Source: Candidatus Yaniella excrementigallinarum (GTDB taxonomy: Bacteria > Actinomycetota > Actinomycetes > Actinomycetales > Micrococcaceae). From it: a stretch of 48,482 nt of DNA. Location: contig DXHA01000079.1 in assembly GCA_019113675.1 (NCBI GenBank), positions 1 to 48,482 of the forward strand. Reading direction: 5' to 3'. Below the pieces are notes generated by a model. The model ran no database searches. It was not told the DNA's origin and was given only the letters and a program-made list of their open reading frames with translations. The position numbers and the translations under genes are program-made. This document shows, piece by piece, positions 1-8,212 of this stretch (the stretch's first letter is position 1; every line of letters starts with the position of its first letter).

Positions 1-692
1 CGGAGATCGTGTGGCTCGTTGAGGTCAAGCTCAACTGAGCGTTTGCAAAATCCGGTATCAATATGTTGATTGATCAATTCGGGAAGGGCTGGTGGGTCAA
101 CGCGCAAGACGTCTGCCCCCAAGGCGCCCAGAAGGCGAGATGCGCTGGGACCGGCTACGACGCGTGTTAAATCCAACACCCGCAGGCCACCGAGCGGTCT
201 CCGAGTGGGTCCGGTAGGTGTACGCCGTGGAGTAGGACGAGGTTTTGTTTCTCCACTGCCTAGAAATTTCAGCCAGGGCCCGTCAGTGGCGGTTTCCCCT
301 GGGTCGCTGCGTAGCCATGCTTCGTGAGTTTTCACCGCTGCTGCAACCCCGCCTGCCGCATTAATAGCAGTTTCGGCTTCAATGGAATTAGCACTAGCCA
401 GAGTGGCTCTGATGGAAGGGATACTTGTAGCCTTTAGGGCGCGCATCAGGGCCTGTTCGTGGTGTGGATAATTGGCATGGAGGCGAATCCATCCATCTGC
501 TGTGCGCCAGAACCCAGACAGCGGAGCAAATCCCGGAGAGTGACGACCTTCCACTCTGAGATGTTCTAATGAACCAAACGACGCTGCCACCCGTTGTGCA
601 GTAACCTCAAATGTTTTCCTGTTGAGATCAAAGCGACAGATCACATTGAAGCCAAGCGCATACAATCGCTGTATCAGCGAGGCGAACGGCAT
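1..692 (-). CDS. CaiB/BaiF-type (family III) CoA-transferase, N-terminal part, runs off the left edge
   Basis: Reading leftward, the frame encodes about 230 residues typical of family III CoA-transferases, which move CoA between carboxylic acids. Visible marks are LSGFWRTADGWIRLHANYPH near residue 60 and, about 110 residues later, GLRVLDLTRVVAGPSASRLL, followed by a region ending DTGFCKRSVELDL. The catalytic Asp would lie beyond the edge. The first ATG (690-692) has no convincing SD and follows an in-frame TAA at 699-701. The same frame stays open upstream of that TAA to about 881. Family members usually carry several dozen more N-terminal residues, so the 5' end may have been lost to a nonsense change. 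The family call is firm from the motifs; the start and whether it is intact are uncertain. Confidence 0.75.
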   Translation of the reverse strand, partial: MPFASLIQRLYALGFNVICRFDLNRKTFEVTAQRVAASFGSLEHLRVEGRHSPGFAPLSGFWRTADGWIRLHANYPHHEQALMRALKATSIPSIRATLASANSIEAETAINAAGGVAAAVKTHEAWLRSDPGETATDGPWLKFLGSGETKPRPTPRRTPTGPTRRPLGGLRVLDLTRVVAGPSASRLLGALGADVLRVDPPALPELINQHIDTGFCKRSVELDLNEPHDL

Positions 693-884
693 AATGGCTT
701 AGAAAAAGAAGTTACTGACGAAGTGTGGAGTCGCGGTTGGACTCCCACAGCCAGACCGATCTTCATCGGGCTGAGCAACGGCCAACCAATTCTGTATAGA
801 TTCGAAGTGGCGGTTGACACTAGTACCTAACACTGGCTTACACATATAATAGCCCGTTGCCCAACTGTCTGGTCGCGTCACACG

Positions 885-2276
885 TCACTGTACGAGGGCA
901 GTGGCACCGAGTTTATAGCTTGCACCAACGTGGTTGTCTGGCAGCTGGTCTCCACGGCCAAACAGTTTGTGGCGCAGCGTGCCTTGGCTGTATTCGGTCT
1001 TGTATCGACCACGGGCTTGTAACTCAGGGACCACGTATTCAACAACGTCTTCGAAGGTGCCCGGTGTAATGTGGTATGCCAGGTTGAAGCCATCTATATC
1101 GGTCTCATCTTGTAGCGCGATGAGTTGCTCAGCCACGGTGGCTCCAGATCCAACCAGTACGGGACCAAATCCACCAACGCCGACCCATTCGGCTAGCTTC
1201 CGTACGGTCCACTCTTCGCCATCGCCGGAGGCTTTGCGGAAGGTTTCAGCCGCTGACTGTATTGCATTGGATTCGATGTGACCGATGGGGGCATCGAGGT
1301 CATATTGCGAGAAATCGGTACCCATCCAACCCGACATCAGCACCAGTGCACCTTCAATATCGGCGTAGGAAGCAAGCTGACGGTATTTTTCTTGGGCTTC
1401 AGCATCGGTGGCCGCAGTCACAATGGTTTGCATACCGAAGATTCTGATGTCGTATGGGTCGCGACCGGCCTTGACCAACTCGTCACGTGTGTCAGCAACG
1501 GATTTTGCCAGTAGTGCCGGGGTCGGTGAGTTCACGAAAGTGGCTTCAGCGTGTTTGGCGGCAAAAGCGCGGCCACGAGTCGAAGCACCAGCCTGATAAA
1601 TCACCGGGGTGCGCTGAGCTGAAGGTTCGGTCACGGCGGCACCGGGGACACGGAAGAATTGGCCGTCGTGATCAATGTTGTGTACTTTGGCCGGGTCGGT
1701 AAACACACCGGTTTCCGGGTTATTTTGCACAGCGTCGTCTTCCCACGAGCCCTCGAGCAGTTTATAGATGACTTCCAGGTATTCATCGGCGTGGTCATAG
1801 CGGCGATCGTGTTCCATCTGATCGTCATTGCCCATGTTGCGGGCGGCTGAAGGCAGGTATCCGGTCACTACATTCCAGCCGACGCGGCCGTTGGTCAGGT
1901 GGTCTAAGGTGGCAAGGCGCCGGGCAAACGGGAAGGGATGTTCATAGGCGGTGCCCGCGGTGACGCCGAAGCCCAGATGTTCGGTGACCGCAGCCATGGC
2001 TGAGACCAGTAGGAAGGGATCGTTGACGGGAACTTGGGCGCCGGAGGTTAGAGCTGCGTTAGCATTGCCACCATAGACATCATATGGGCCCAGTACATCG
2101 GCGATGAACAGGCCGTCAAAGAGGCCTTTTTCAAGCGTTTTTGCCAGGTCTATCCAGTAGGAAAGCTTGTTGTAGTCGCGGGATTTGTCCTGCGGGTGAC
2201 GCCATAGTCCTGGTGATTGGTGGCCGACGCAGTTCATGTCGAAGGCGTTGAAAAGAATGTGACGGTTCGATGACAC
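885..2276 (-). CDS. NtaA/SnaA/DszA-type FMNH2-dependent monooxygenase (luciferase-like family)
   Basis: This is a 463-residue flavin-dependent monooxygenase of the bacterial luciferase superfamily, in the nitrilotriacetate monooxygenase A / SnaA / DszA branch. These enzymes use reduced FMN from a separate reductase to oxidise C-S or C-N substrates in the cytoplasm. Family marks are the N-terminal segment HILFNAFDMN, LFIADVLGPYDVY, EHPFPFARRLATLDHLTNGR and GRVGWNVVT. A longer reading starts at 2312, but GTG at 2274-2276 is preferred. It has a perfect AAGGAG at 2285-2290, eight bases away, and the upstream extension would be encoded inside a SAM-type riboswitch. The riboswitch implies expression when sulfur or methionine is short, so an organosulfur substrate (sulfone, sulfide or S-alkyl compound) is likelier than nitrilotriacetate. 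The substrate is inferred; no reductase is seen nearby. Confidence 0.88.
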   Translation of the reverse strand: MSSNRHILFNAFDMNCVGHQSPGLWRHPQDKSRDYNKLSYWIDLAKTLEKGLFDGLFIADVLGPYDVYGGNANAALTSGAQVPVNDPFLLVSAMAAVTEHLGFGVTAGTAYEHPFPFARRLATLDHLTNGRVGWNVVTGYLPSAARNMGNDDQMEHDRRYDHADEYLEVIYKLLEGSWEDDAVQNNPETGVFTDPAKVHNIDHDGQFFRVPGAAVTEPSAQRTPVIYQAGASTRGRAFAAKHAEATFVNSPTPALLAKSVADTRDELVKAGRDPYDIRIFGMQTIVTAATDAEAQEKYRQLASYADIEGALVLMSGWMGTDFSQYDLDAPIGHIESNAIQSAAETFRKASGDGEEWTVRKLAEWVGVGGFGPVLVGSGATVAEQLIALQDETDIDGFNLAYHITPGTFEDVVEYVVPELQARGRYKTEYSQGTLRHKLFGRGDQLPDNHVGASYKLGATALVQ

Positions 2277-2290
2277 GATGAGTTCTCCTT

Positions 2291-2371
2291 CCATCGGTTC
2301 TGGCGGTAGCACCTGCCCGTAGGTGGTTGCTGCGGCGTCAACGAGCCAGATCTCTTAGCCGCTCTGGATGG
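2291..2371 (-). promoter_or_regulatory. SAM-I-like (S-box type) riboswitch, copy 1
   Basis: Read on the minus strand, it begins CCATCC and ends GATGG (helix P1). Inside are AGAGCGGC paired with GCCGCAGCAACC (P2 and the conserved GCAACC) and the conserved AGGTGCTACC. The layout matches the SAM-I core, but I see no separate P4 hairpin after AGGTGCTA. The AAGGAG of the monooxygenase gene starts two bases after P1 and the GTG start about 15 bases after it. There is no room for a terminator, so SAM-bound P1 probably blocks ribosome access. Two close copies occur at 4002 and 8118. Confidence 0.8.
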
Positions 2372-2490
2372 TACAGGCCTCATCTAAACACATTTGTGAC
2401 CTACGCTGCGAATTTTTATGTCACACAGCGACATGGATTGACAGTGCGCGCCAGTATATTAGTTGAGCACACTATGAAAGAGGGAACATT

Positions 2491-3942
2491 ATGTCGGATA
2501 GACCGGGCCAGCAGCCGGTAAAACTTGCCAAAACGCTGACGAATATTGATGCGTTAGCCCTGGGCTTTGGCGCGATGATCGGTTTCGGTTGGGTGGTACT
2601 GACCGGTGGCTGGATCCAAGATGCGGGCACCCTGGGTTCGGTGGTGGCCATTGTGGTCGGCGGTGGCATTATGGCAGCGGTCGGACTGGTGTATTCGGAA
2701 CTCACCTCGGCAATGCCGTTAGCAGGTGGAGTCCACCAGTATGTGTTGCGTGGCCTTGGCCCGAGGTTTGCTTTTATTGGTTCGTGGGCACTGGTTGGTG
2801 GTTATGTCACCATCGTGGCTTTTGAAGCCGTCGCGTTTCCGCGGACCGTGGCATATATTTTCCCTGAAATTAACGCGATCCCGTTGTGGGATGTTGCCGG
2901 GCATACCGTACATCTGACGTGGGCGTTAATCGGTGTCATCGGTGCAATCATCATCACCTGGTTGAATGTACGCGGTGTCAAACAGGCATCCATCGCCCAA
3001 AACTTCACGGTGTTTTTCTTACTAGCGGTCGGGGTGTTGATGATCTTCGGTTCGGCGACTCGTGGCGAAGTATCGAATATGGAGCCTTTATTTACACCGG
3101 GTACTGCTGGCTTTTTCACCGTATTAATTGCCATACCCTTTTTGTTTATCGGCTTTGATGTCATCCCGCAGTCAGCCGAAGAGGTTAACGTGCCGGCACG
3201 CAAGGTTGGTCGGCTGGTGATCATCTCGGTTGCCATGGCCACCGCCTGGTACATCATGGTTGTGGCAACGACGTCGTCGGCTATGGGCGTGGATGAGCTA
3301 GCTAAAACGGATATCGCGGTAGCAGATGCCTTCGGCACGTTATTCAACTCTCAACTGATGGCCAATATTTTGATCGCCGGCGGTATCGCAGGGATTCTGA
3401 CGTCGTGGAACTCGCTACTGCTGGGCGCATCCCGGCTGGTGTATTCGATGGCGCGGACCGGCATGCTGCCAGCCTGGTTTGCCAAATTACATCCCAAATA
3501 TCGCACGCCGGCAAATGCGCTGTACTTTATCGGTGGTCTATCAATGTTTGCCCCATTCTTCGGTGAAAACATGCTCAATTGGCTGGTCGATTCCGGGGCG
3601 CCATCGATCATTATCGCCTATTTTATGGTCTCGGTGATCTTCATTGTGTTGCGTCGTCGGGATCCCGATATGCCACGGCCCTTGCGTATCGGTGGCCCTG
3701 GGCGCGGCGGTGAAATTATCGGGTGGACGTCGATCGTATTAACCGGGGTGTTATTCAGCGTCTATTTACCAGGTATGCCTTCCGCGTTGGACTGGCAGCC
3801 ATGGCTGATTTTCGCCATCTGGTGGTGCATCGGTGCGCTGTTCTTTTTCCGGGTACCAACAGGTATCACTCCGGGGCCGGATGCTGGCGATCGGGTGCTT
3901 GAAGCTGTCACCAGACGACGCGAGGCTAAAGCCCGACATTAG
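2491..3942 (+). CDS. APC-superfamily amino acid permease
   Basis: This is a 483-residue integral membrane protein with about 12 hydrophobic segments, of the amino acid-polyamine-organocation superfamily. The opening LALGFGAMIGFGWVVLTGGW is the usual first helix with its glycine-rich substrate-contact motif. SELTSAMPLAGGVHQYV matches the conserved region after helix 2. The start is ATG at 2491, preceded by AGAGGGA. It is divergent from the riboswitch-controlled monooxygenase gene and 60 bases ahead of the second riboswitch, so it sits inside the sulfur block without a riboswitch of its own on this strand. Import of a sulfur-containing amino acid or its derivative fits the context, but the substrate cannot be read from the sequence. 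Confidence 0.85.
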   Translation: MSDRPGQQPVKLAKTLTNIDALALGFGAMIGFGWVVLTGGWIQDAGTLGSVVAIVVGGGIMAAVGLVYSELTSAMPLAGGVHQYVLRGLGPRFAFIGSWALVGGYVTIVAFEAVAFPRTVAYIFPEINAIPLWDVAGHTVHLTWALIGVIGAIIITWLNVRGVKQASIAQNFTVFFLLAVGVLMIFGSATRGEVSNMEPLFTPGTAGFFTVLIAIPFLFIGFDVIPQSAEEVNVPARKVGRLVIISVAMATAWYIMVVATTSSAMGVDELAKTDIAVADAFGTLFNSQLMANILIAGGIAGILTSWNSLLLGASRLVYSMARTGMLPAWFAKLHPKYRTPANALYFIGGLSMFAPFFGENMLNWLVDSGAPSIIIAYFMVSVIFIVLRRRDPDMPRPLRIGGPGRGGEIIGWTSIVLTGVLFSVYLPGMPSALDWQPWLIFAIWWCIGALFFFRVPTGITPGPDAGDRVLEAVTRRREAKARH

Positions 3943-4001
3943 GCAGGCGACGGGGGCAATTTCCATTTTGGCACCTGTTGTGCCTATGCTGGGGCTCGTA
4001 A

Positions 4002-4083
4002 CCATCCAGAGCGACTAAGAGACTTGGCTCGTTGAAGTCGCAGCAACCACCTTCCGGCAGGTGCTACCGCCAAGAGTCGATGG
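4002..4083 (+). promoter_or_regulatory. SAM-I-like (S-box type) riboswitch, copy 2
   Basis: It has the same architecture as the copies at 2291-2371 and 8118-8199. CCATCC opens P1 and GATGG closes it. The P2 strands here read GCGAC and GTCGC, where the other copies have GCGGC and GCCGC; this compensatory change supports a real helix. GCAGCAACC and AGGTGCTACCGCC are conserved. The likely SD of the downstream ATPase gene, GGAG at 4082-4085, overlaps the 3' strand of P1, so ligand-stabilised P1 would hide it directly. Confidence 0.82.
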
Positions 4084-4095
4084 AGTGATTCCCCT

Positions 4096-4881
4096 ATGAC
4101 ACATACTGTATTGCCCCCTGCCGTGGCTTGCCAGCATGTTGGGCGTGCCTTTGGCACCAACGGCTCCACCCGACAAATTCTGACGGACATCAACCTGACA
4201 ATTGCCCCCGGTGAAATTATTTCGATCATCGGGGCCTCGGGTTCCGGAAAGTCCACGCTCCTGCGCGCCTTGGGCGGTCTGGATACCGGTTTCACCGGTC
4301 AAGTGCTGATCGAAGACACCGCAGTGGCGGCCTACGACCCTCGCTGTGCGATCGGTTTCCAAGAACCCCGTTTGCTGCCCTGGGCCACCGTCGCTGACAA
4401 TGTGGCCCTTGGCCTCCCCGATGGCACCTCGAAGAGCGCCGGCAAAGCCCGGGTTCGTGAGTTATTGACGCTAGTCGGGCTGGACCATGTGGCAACCCAC
4501 CGGCCTCGTGAGATTTCCGGTGGCATGGCCCAGCGCGCCTCATTGGCCCGCGCGATGGCACGCGATCCCGAAATCTTGCTACTCGATGAGCCCTTCGGTG
4601 CCCTGGACGCACTCACCCGTATCAAAATGCAGCAACTACTACTTGATGTGCACGCCCAAACCGGCACCACCACGGTCTTGGTAACCCACGACGTCGATGA
4701 GGCGCTGCTACTTTCGGATCGGATCATCCTGCTGGACACCGTCGCCGAGGCCGAAGGCGCAACCATCGCCAATATTTTTACCCCGCCAACATCGCGTCCC
4801 CGGGCCAGTCACGATCCGAGTCTCGTCGAGCTGCGCGAACAATTACTCACCGGTTTGGGCGTCCAAACTCTTGCTAGCTAG
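4096..4881 (+). CDS. ABC transporter ATPase of a sulfonate/nitrate/taurine-type importer (SsuB/TauB-like)
   Basis: This 261-residue ATP-binding subunit powers uptake of an organic sulfur compound at the cytoplasmic face of the membrane. It has Walker A GASGSGKST (residues 46-54), a Q-loop at Gln89 in FQEPRLLPW, signature SGGMAQ (141-146), Walker B LLLDEP (161-166) and the switch His198 in VTHD. FQEPRLLPW is typical of the SsuB/TauB group. The start is ATG at 4096, with the SD overlapping the end of the riboswitch. It is first in an operon with the binding protein (12 bases later) and permease. The riboswitch makes a sulfur substrate likely; which one is unknown. Confidence 0.9.
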   Translation: MTHTVLPPAVACQHVGRAFGTNGSTRQILTDINLTIAPGEIISIIGASGSGKSTLLRALGGLDTGFTGQVLIEDTAVAAYDPRCAIGFQEPRLLPWATVADNVALGLPDGTSKSAGKARVRELLTLVGLDHVATHRPREISGGMAQRASLARAMARDPEILLLDEPFGALDALTRIKMQQLLLDVHAQTGTTTVLVTHDVDEALLLSDRIILLDTVAEAEGATIANIFTPPTSRPRASHDPSLVELREQLLTGLGVQTLAS

Positions 4882-4893
4882 AGAGGTTTCATC

Positions 4894-5880
4894 ATGTCTT
4901 TTTCACGCAAATCCCTTTCCGCTGTCCTCCTTGCTGGCGCGCTGACGCTATCTGCTTGCGCCGGCGAGAATGCTGATGCCGAAGCGACCGAAACTGATAC
5001 CCTGCGCATCGATTACGCCACCTATAATCCGCTGTCGCTGATCATTAAGGATCAAGGCTGGCTGGAAGACGAACTCGATGGCGACGTCGAGTGGGTGTAT
5101 TCGGCCGGTTCGAATAAGGCCAATGAGAATCTGCGAGCCGAAGCCATCGATGTTGGTTCTGCAGCGGGTTCGGCCACCCTGCTGACCCGTGCTACCGGGA
5201 CCCCGATCCAAACCATTGATGTCGTCGGACAGGTGGAATGGACGGCACTGGTAGTACCCGAGGACTCCGATATTGCTTCTGTGGCTGATCTCAGCGGTAA
5301 AAAAGTTGCCGCAACCCGGGGAACCGACCCATTTTTCTTCCTAGTTCAGGCCCTGGATGAAGCCGGTGTGGAACTATCTGACGTGGATGTCCAAAACGTT
5401 CAACACGCTGATGGTCACACCGCGTTAGGGAATGGTTCTGTTGATGCCTGGGCCGGTTTGGATCCGATTATGGCCGGAGCCGAGGACGAAACAGAATTTT
5501 TGCACCGCGATGTTGATCTCAATACCTACTCGTTCGTCAATGCCACCGAAGCGTTTATAGAAGACTCCCCCGAAGTAGCACAAACCGTGGTCGACACGTA
5601 TGAACGTGCCCGGGCATGGGCACTGGAGCATCCGGAGGAAACCGCCCAGCTATTGGCCGATGAAGCCGATATTGACCTTGATGTCGCCGAAATTGTTATT
5701 CAGGAACGCTCCGGATTTGATGTAAGCCCAGTACCCGGTGAGCAACAGACCCAGGTATTGGCGAATATCGCACCAATCTTTGTCACCTCCGGTGATGTGG
5801 ATAGCCAAGACGAGGTTGATGAGGCCTTGGAAACACTTTTTGCCCCAGAATTTCTCGAGCAAGCGGAAAGTGCTGATTAA
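4894..5880 (+). CDS. Aliphatic sulfonate-type ABC transporter substrate-binding lipoprotein
   Basis: This 328-residue binding protein has a lipoprotein signal: a basic N-terminus, a hydrophobic stretch and lipobox LSAC with Cys22 as the lipidated residue. The mature part follows the SsuA/TauA/ThiY fold: YATYNPLSLIIKDQGWLED, then AGSNKANENL, AIDVGSAAGSATLL, LSGKKVAATRGT and DAWAGLDPIMAGAE. It would capture the substrate outside the cell and deliver it to the permease encoded two bases downstream. AGAGAGG lies just upstream of the ATG. The pocket residues do not let me name the ligand, but sulfonate or a related organosulfur anion fits the family and the upstream riboswitch. Confidence 0.88.
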   Translation: MSFSRKSLSAVLLAGALTLSACAGENADAEATETDTLRIDYATYNPLSLIIKDQGWLEDELDGDVEWVYSAGSNKANENLRAEAIDVGSAAGSATLLTRATGTPIQTIDVVGQVEWTALVVPEDSDIASVADLSGKKVAATRGTDPFFFLVQALDEAGVELSDVDVQNVQHADGHTALGNGSVDAWAGLDPIMAGAEDETEFLHRDVDLNTYSFVNATEAFIEDSPEVAQTVVDTYERARAWALEHPEETAQLLADEADIDLDVAEIVIQERSGFDVSPVPGEQQTQVLANIAPIFVTSGDVDSQDEVDEALETLFAPEFLEQAESAD

Positions 5881-5882
5881 CC

Positions 5883-6734
5883 ATGACCACGCTTGAATAC
5901 ACCGAAGCTGCTACTCACAACCAGGCCGAGACCAGCACTGCCTATAACCAACCGGCTCCTACTCAAAAACCACGATTGTTAGACCGCAAGGGCGTCAAAA
6001 CCGTCGTCGGTCTATTGGTCCCCCTGGTGTTGTTCGTAACTTGGTGGGCGCTTACCGCCGCCGAGGTCTTCACCGCGGTCCAATTGCCCTCCCCTAGCGC
6101 TGTGTTTGAGGCGGCCGTTGGTCTGGTGCAACGCGGGGATCTATGGCTGCACATTGGAATCTCTGTGCAACGGGTATTACTTGGTTTTGGTATTGGTGCG
6201 GTGCTAGGAATGTTCTTCGGGGCCGTACTGGGTCTATCCCGGTGGGCCGATGCCTTACTCACTCCGATTCTTGGTGCCCTGCGTGCCGTACCATCACTGG
6301 CCTGGGTGCCGTTATTGATTCTGTGGATGCAAATTGGTGAAGATTCCAAAGTTACCCTGATCGCCATCGGCGCGTTCTTCCCGGTATTCACCACACTGTA
6401 TGCAGGCTTGCAGCACGTTGACCCGCATCTGGTTGAGGCCGGCCGAGCATTTGGGTACAAGGGTTTCCGGCTGTTCAAGACCATCCAATTGCCCGCCGTC
6501 GTGCCGGCAATTTTCTCCGGATTACGCCTGGCACTAGCACAAGCCTGGCTGTTTCTGGTGGCTGCAGAACTTATTGCCTCGTCGATGGGACTGGGGTTTT
6601 TGCTCACCGATTCACAAAATAACGGTCGCACCGACCGACTCATCCTGGCGATCATCTTATTGGCATTACTGGGCAAAATCACTGACACCGTGCTGGGCTT
6701 CGCGGAGAAACGAGCCATTGCTCGCTGGAGTTAA
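5883..6734 (+). CDS. ABC transporter permease (SsuC/TauC-like)
   Basis: This is a 283-residue inner-membrane permease with about six transmembrane segments and a roughly 30-residue cytoplasmic N-terminus. The EAA loop that docks the ATPase is visible as EAGRAFGYKGFRLFKTIQLP, followed by AVVPAIFSGLRLALAQAW, typical of SsuC/TauC. The start codon lies two bases after the stop of the binding-protein gene, so translation is probably coupled. It completes a standard ATPase / binding protein / permease set controlled by the riboswitch at 4002. Confidence 0.9.
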   Translation: MTTLEYTEAATHNQAETSTAYNQPAPTQKPRLLDRKGVKTVVGLLVPLVLFVTWWALTAAEVFTAVQLPSPSAVFEAAVGLVQRGDLWLHIGISVQRVLLGFGIGAVLGMFFGAVLGLSRWADALLTPILGALRAVPSLAWVPLLILWMQIGEDSKVTLIAIGAFFPVFTTLYAGLQHVDPHLVEAGRAFGYKGFRLFKTIQLPAVVPAIFSGLRLALAQAWLFLVAAELIASSMGLGFLLTDSQNNGRTDRLILAIILLALLGKITDTVLGFAEKRAIARWS

Positions 6735-6752
6735 AATAGGCTTCGTTTTATC

Positions 6753-8048
6753 ATGTCCTACCCCGCAGCTAAGATCGGGTCCATGATAATTTCCAGCACC
6801 GCCATCGCAACCCAACGCAGCACGGCCATTAAACAATTGGCCCCGGCGCTTAGCGTTACGACACCGGTTTTGGGTGTGGTTGACTTTAACGTGCTCGATC
6901 AACTTATCGAGCAACTCGGTGAAGCTTATCCAGAACCATGGTTGCACCATATGGTCGGGGTGGATACGGTGCGGTTACCGGGTGTGCTGGAACATTTCCG
7001 GGCCCGAGGTTTTGGGGCACAAACCCGTTCTGCTGCAGAACTACAGATCGCCAACCAGACCGGCTTTCAGCTGCACGAACTTCTGCACAGCGCCGGAGTG
7101 AATTCACTGGTTTTGCTCAACCAGCTGGTCCATGCCGGGATGAACTTGAGTATTGATAATTTCGTTGAGCTATCACGGGTTGATGAACTGATCGAAGACC
7201 CAAAAGAGCTCACCGCCAAGTTTGGTCTTCGGGTTACCGCCCAAGCACCGGTTGATGATGAAGAACCAACGGTTTCCTACCGCGGTATTGGGTTACGGGA
7301 CCATCGCAAAGAGATTATTCAGGCGTATGCTGACCGACCGTGGCTGAACCATTTGCAGCTACATTTCGATCCAGCACCGGCCACCTTGCAACAGGCCGCC
7401 GAACATGTAGCCGAAATCTTCCGGTTAGCCGAAGATATTGATCACGCCGCCGATGCCCAACGAATTTATGGCATTCACATATCCGGTGGGCTACCGGTCA
7501 ATTATGACTCCGACGACGTCGCACCCACAATGGAAACGTATCGTTTCGTACTCCAAGCGATGACACCTGAACTCTTTGACGGCAAATACACCGTCACCAC
7601 CAATTTTGCCCCAGCGCTGACTGCAAAAGCCGGGCTCATCCTGGCACGTGTCGAATACATCAAAGACCTCGGTGGTCGAATGATTGCCGTCACCCATGCT
7701 GAAGACCCCGTGGGTTGTTCCCAACCTAATCAACCGATACGGGTCGAGGCATACGATGCACACGGCGACTATAACGATGGCATCGAACTGTTCTACTACG
7801 ATATCGCCGGACCCCACGGCATACTGCGCCACCGGGTTGAATTGCCCGAACTAGAAGAAGGCGACATACTGGCCATCTTGGACGTTGGAGGCACCGCATT
7901 TTCCGCCCAAGCCACATTCACCGCACCGGTGTACGGCATTCGCGCAGATGGTTTGCTCACCGAAACATCGGTGCTGCATCGTGGACGATCCGCCGAGGAA
8001 ACCGCTGAAGCAGCTGGTATTTACCAACCGGTCAAACTCTTAGATTAA
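6753..8048 (+). CDS. Degenerate fold-type III PLP decarboxylase homologue, catalytic residues apparently lost
   Basis: This 431-residue protein resembles diaminopimelate/ornithine decarboxylases and related Y4yA-type proteins. LHHMVGVDTVR matches the family's first strand, GFGAQTRSAAEL follows, HISGGLPVNY matches the HIGGG region, and the C-terminal beta domain is VELPELEEGDILAILDVGG. The PLP lysine, expected within a VKA motif, is replaced: VGVDT puts Asp71 there. The second active-site motif, normally GPxCESxD, reads GPHGILRH, and the usual Tyr after the glycine turn is Thr. It therefore probably does not bind PLP as a Schiff base. It begins 18 bases after the permease gene and shares its riboswitch. 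An alternative ATG at 6783 has an equally weak SD. The role is unknown; a binding, regulatory or altered enzymatic function in organosulfur metabolism is possible. Confidence 0.7.
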   Translation: MSYPAAKIGSMIISSTAIATQRSTAIKQLAPALSVTTPVLGVVDFNVLDQLIEQLGEAYPEPWLHHMVGVDTVRLPGVLEHFRARGFGAQTRSAAELQIANQTGFQLHELLHSAGVNSLVLLNQLVHAGMNLSIDNFVELSRVDELIEDPKELTAKFGLRVTAQAPVDDEEPTVSYRGIGLRDHRKEIIQAYADRPWLNHLQLHFDPAPATLQQAAEHVAEIFRLAEDIDHAADAQRIYGIHISGGLPVNYDSDDVAPTMETYRFVLQAMTPELFDGKYTVTTNFAPALTAKAGLILARVEYIKDLGGRMIAVTHAEDPVGCSQPNQPIRVEAYDAHGDYNDGIELFYYDIAGPHGILRHRVELPELEEGDILAILDVGGTAFSAQATFTAPVYGIRADGLLTETSVLHRGRSAEETAEAAGIYQPVKLLD

Positions 8049-8117
8049 ACCCGTTTACCACAATATGACCTAATAATTTTTGTTCTGGGCAGTTATTGCC
8101 TAAGGTTATCCACGTAC

Positions 8118-8199
8118 CCATCCAGAGCGGCTAAGAGATCTGGCTCGTTGACGCCGCAGCAACCGCACACCGTGCAGGTGCTACCGCCAGAACCGATGG
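8118..8199 (+). promoter_or_regulatory. SAM-I-like (S-box type) riboswitch, copy 3
   Basis: It is nearly identical to copy 1: CCATCC/GATGG P1, GCGGC/GCCGC P2, GCAGCAACC, a GCAC-ACC-GTGC P3, and AGGTGCTACCGCC. P3 differs from the other copies in sequence but still forms a stem. GAAAGG (8199-8204) is the SD for a TTG start at 8213 and abuts P1. The linker is too short for a terminator, so translational control is likely. Confidence 0.82.
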
Positions 8200-8212
8200 A
8201 AAGGTTTGATTC

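Noticed and set aside
70-327. Plus-strand open frame of 85 codons
   Set aside because: It is antisense to the clear CoA-transferase frame and has low-complexity Arg/Pro composition and no SD.
2438-2460. TTGACA and TATATT upstream of the APC permease gene as a sigma-70 promoter
   Set aside because: The spacing is only 11 bases, too short for -35/-10 recognition.
2802-3347. Minus-strand open frame of 181 codons inside the APC permease gene
   Set aside because: It lies wholly opposite a well-supported transporter and shows no family pattern or SD; typical antisense openness in this codon usage.
5963-6718. Minus-strand open frame of 251 codons opposite the permease gene
   Set aside because: Its residues are Ser/Thr/Arg-rich shadow sequence; the plus strand has an EAA loop and operon context.
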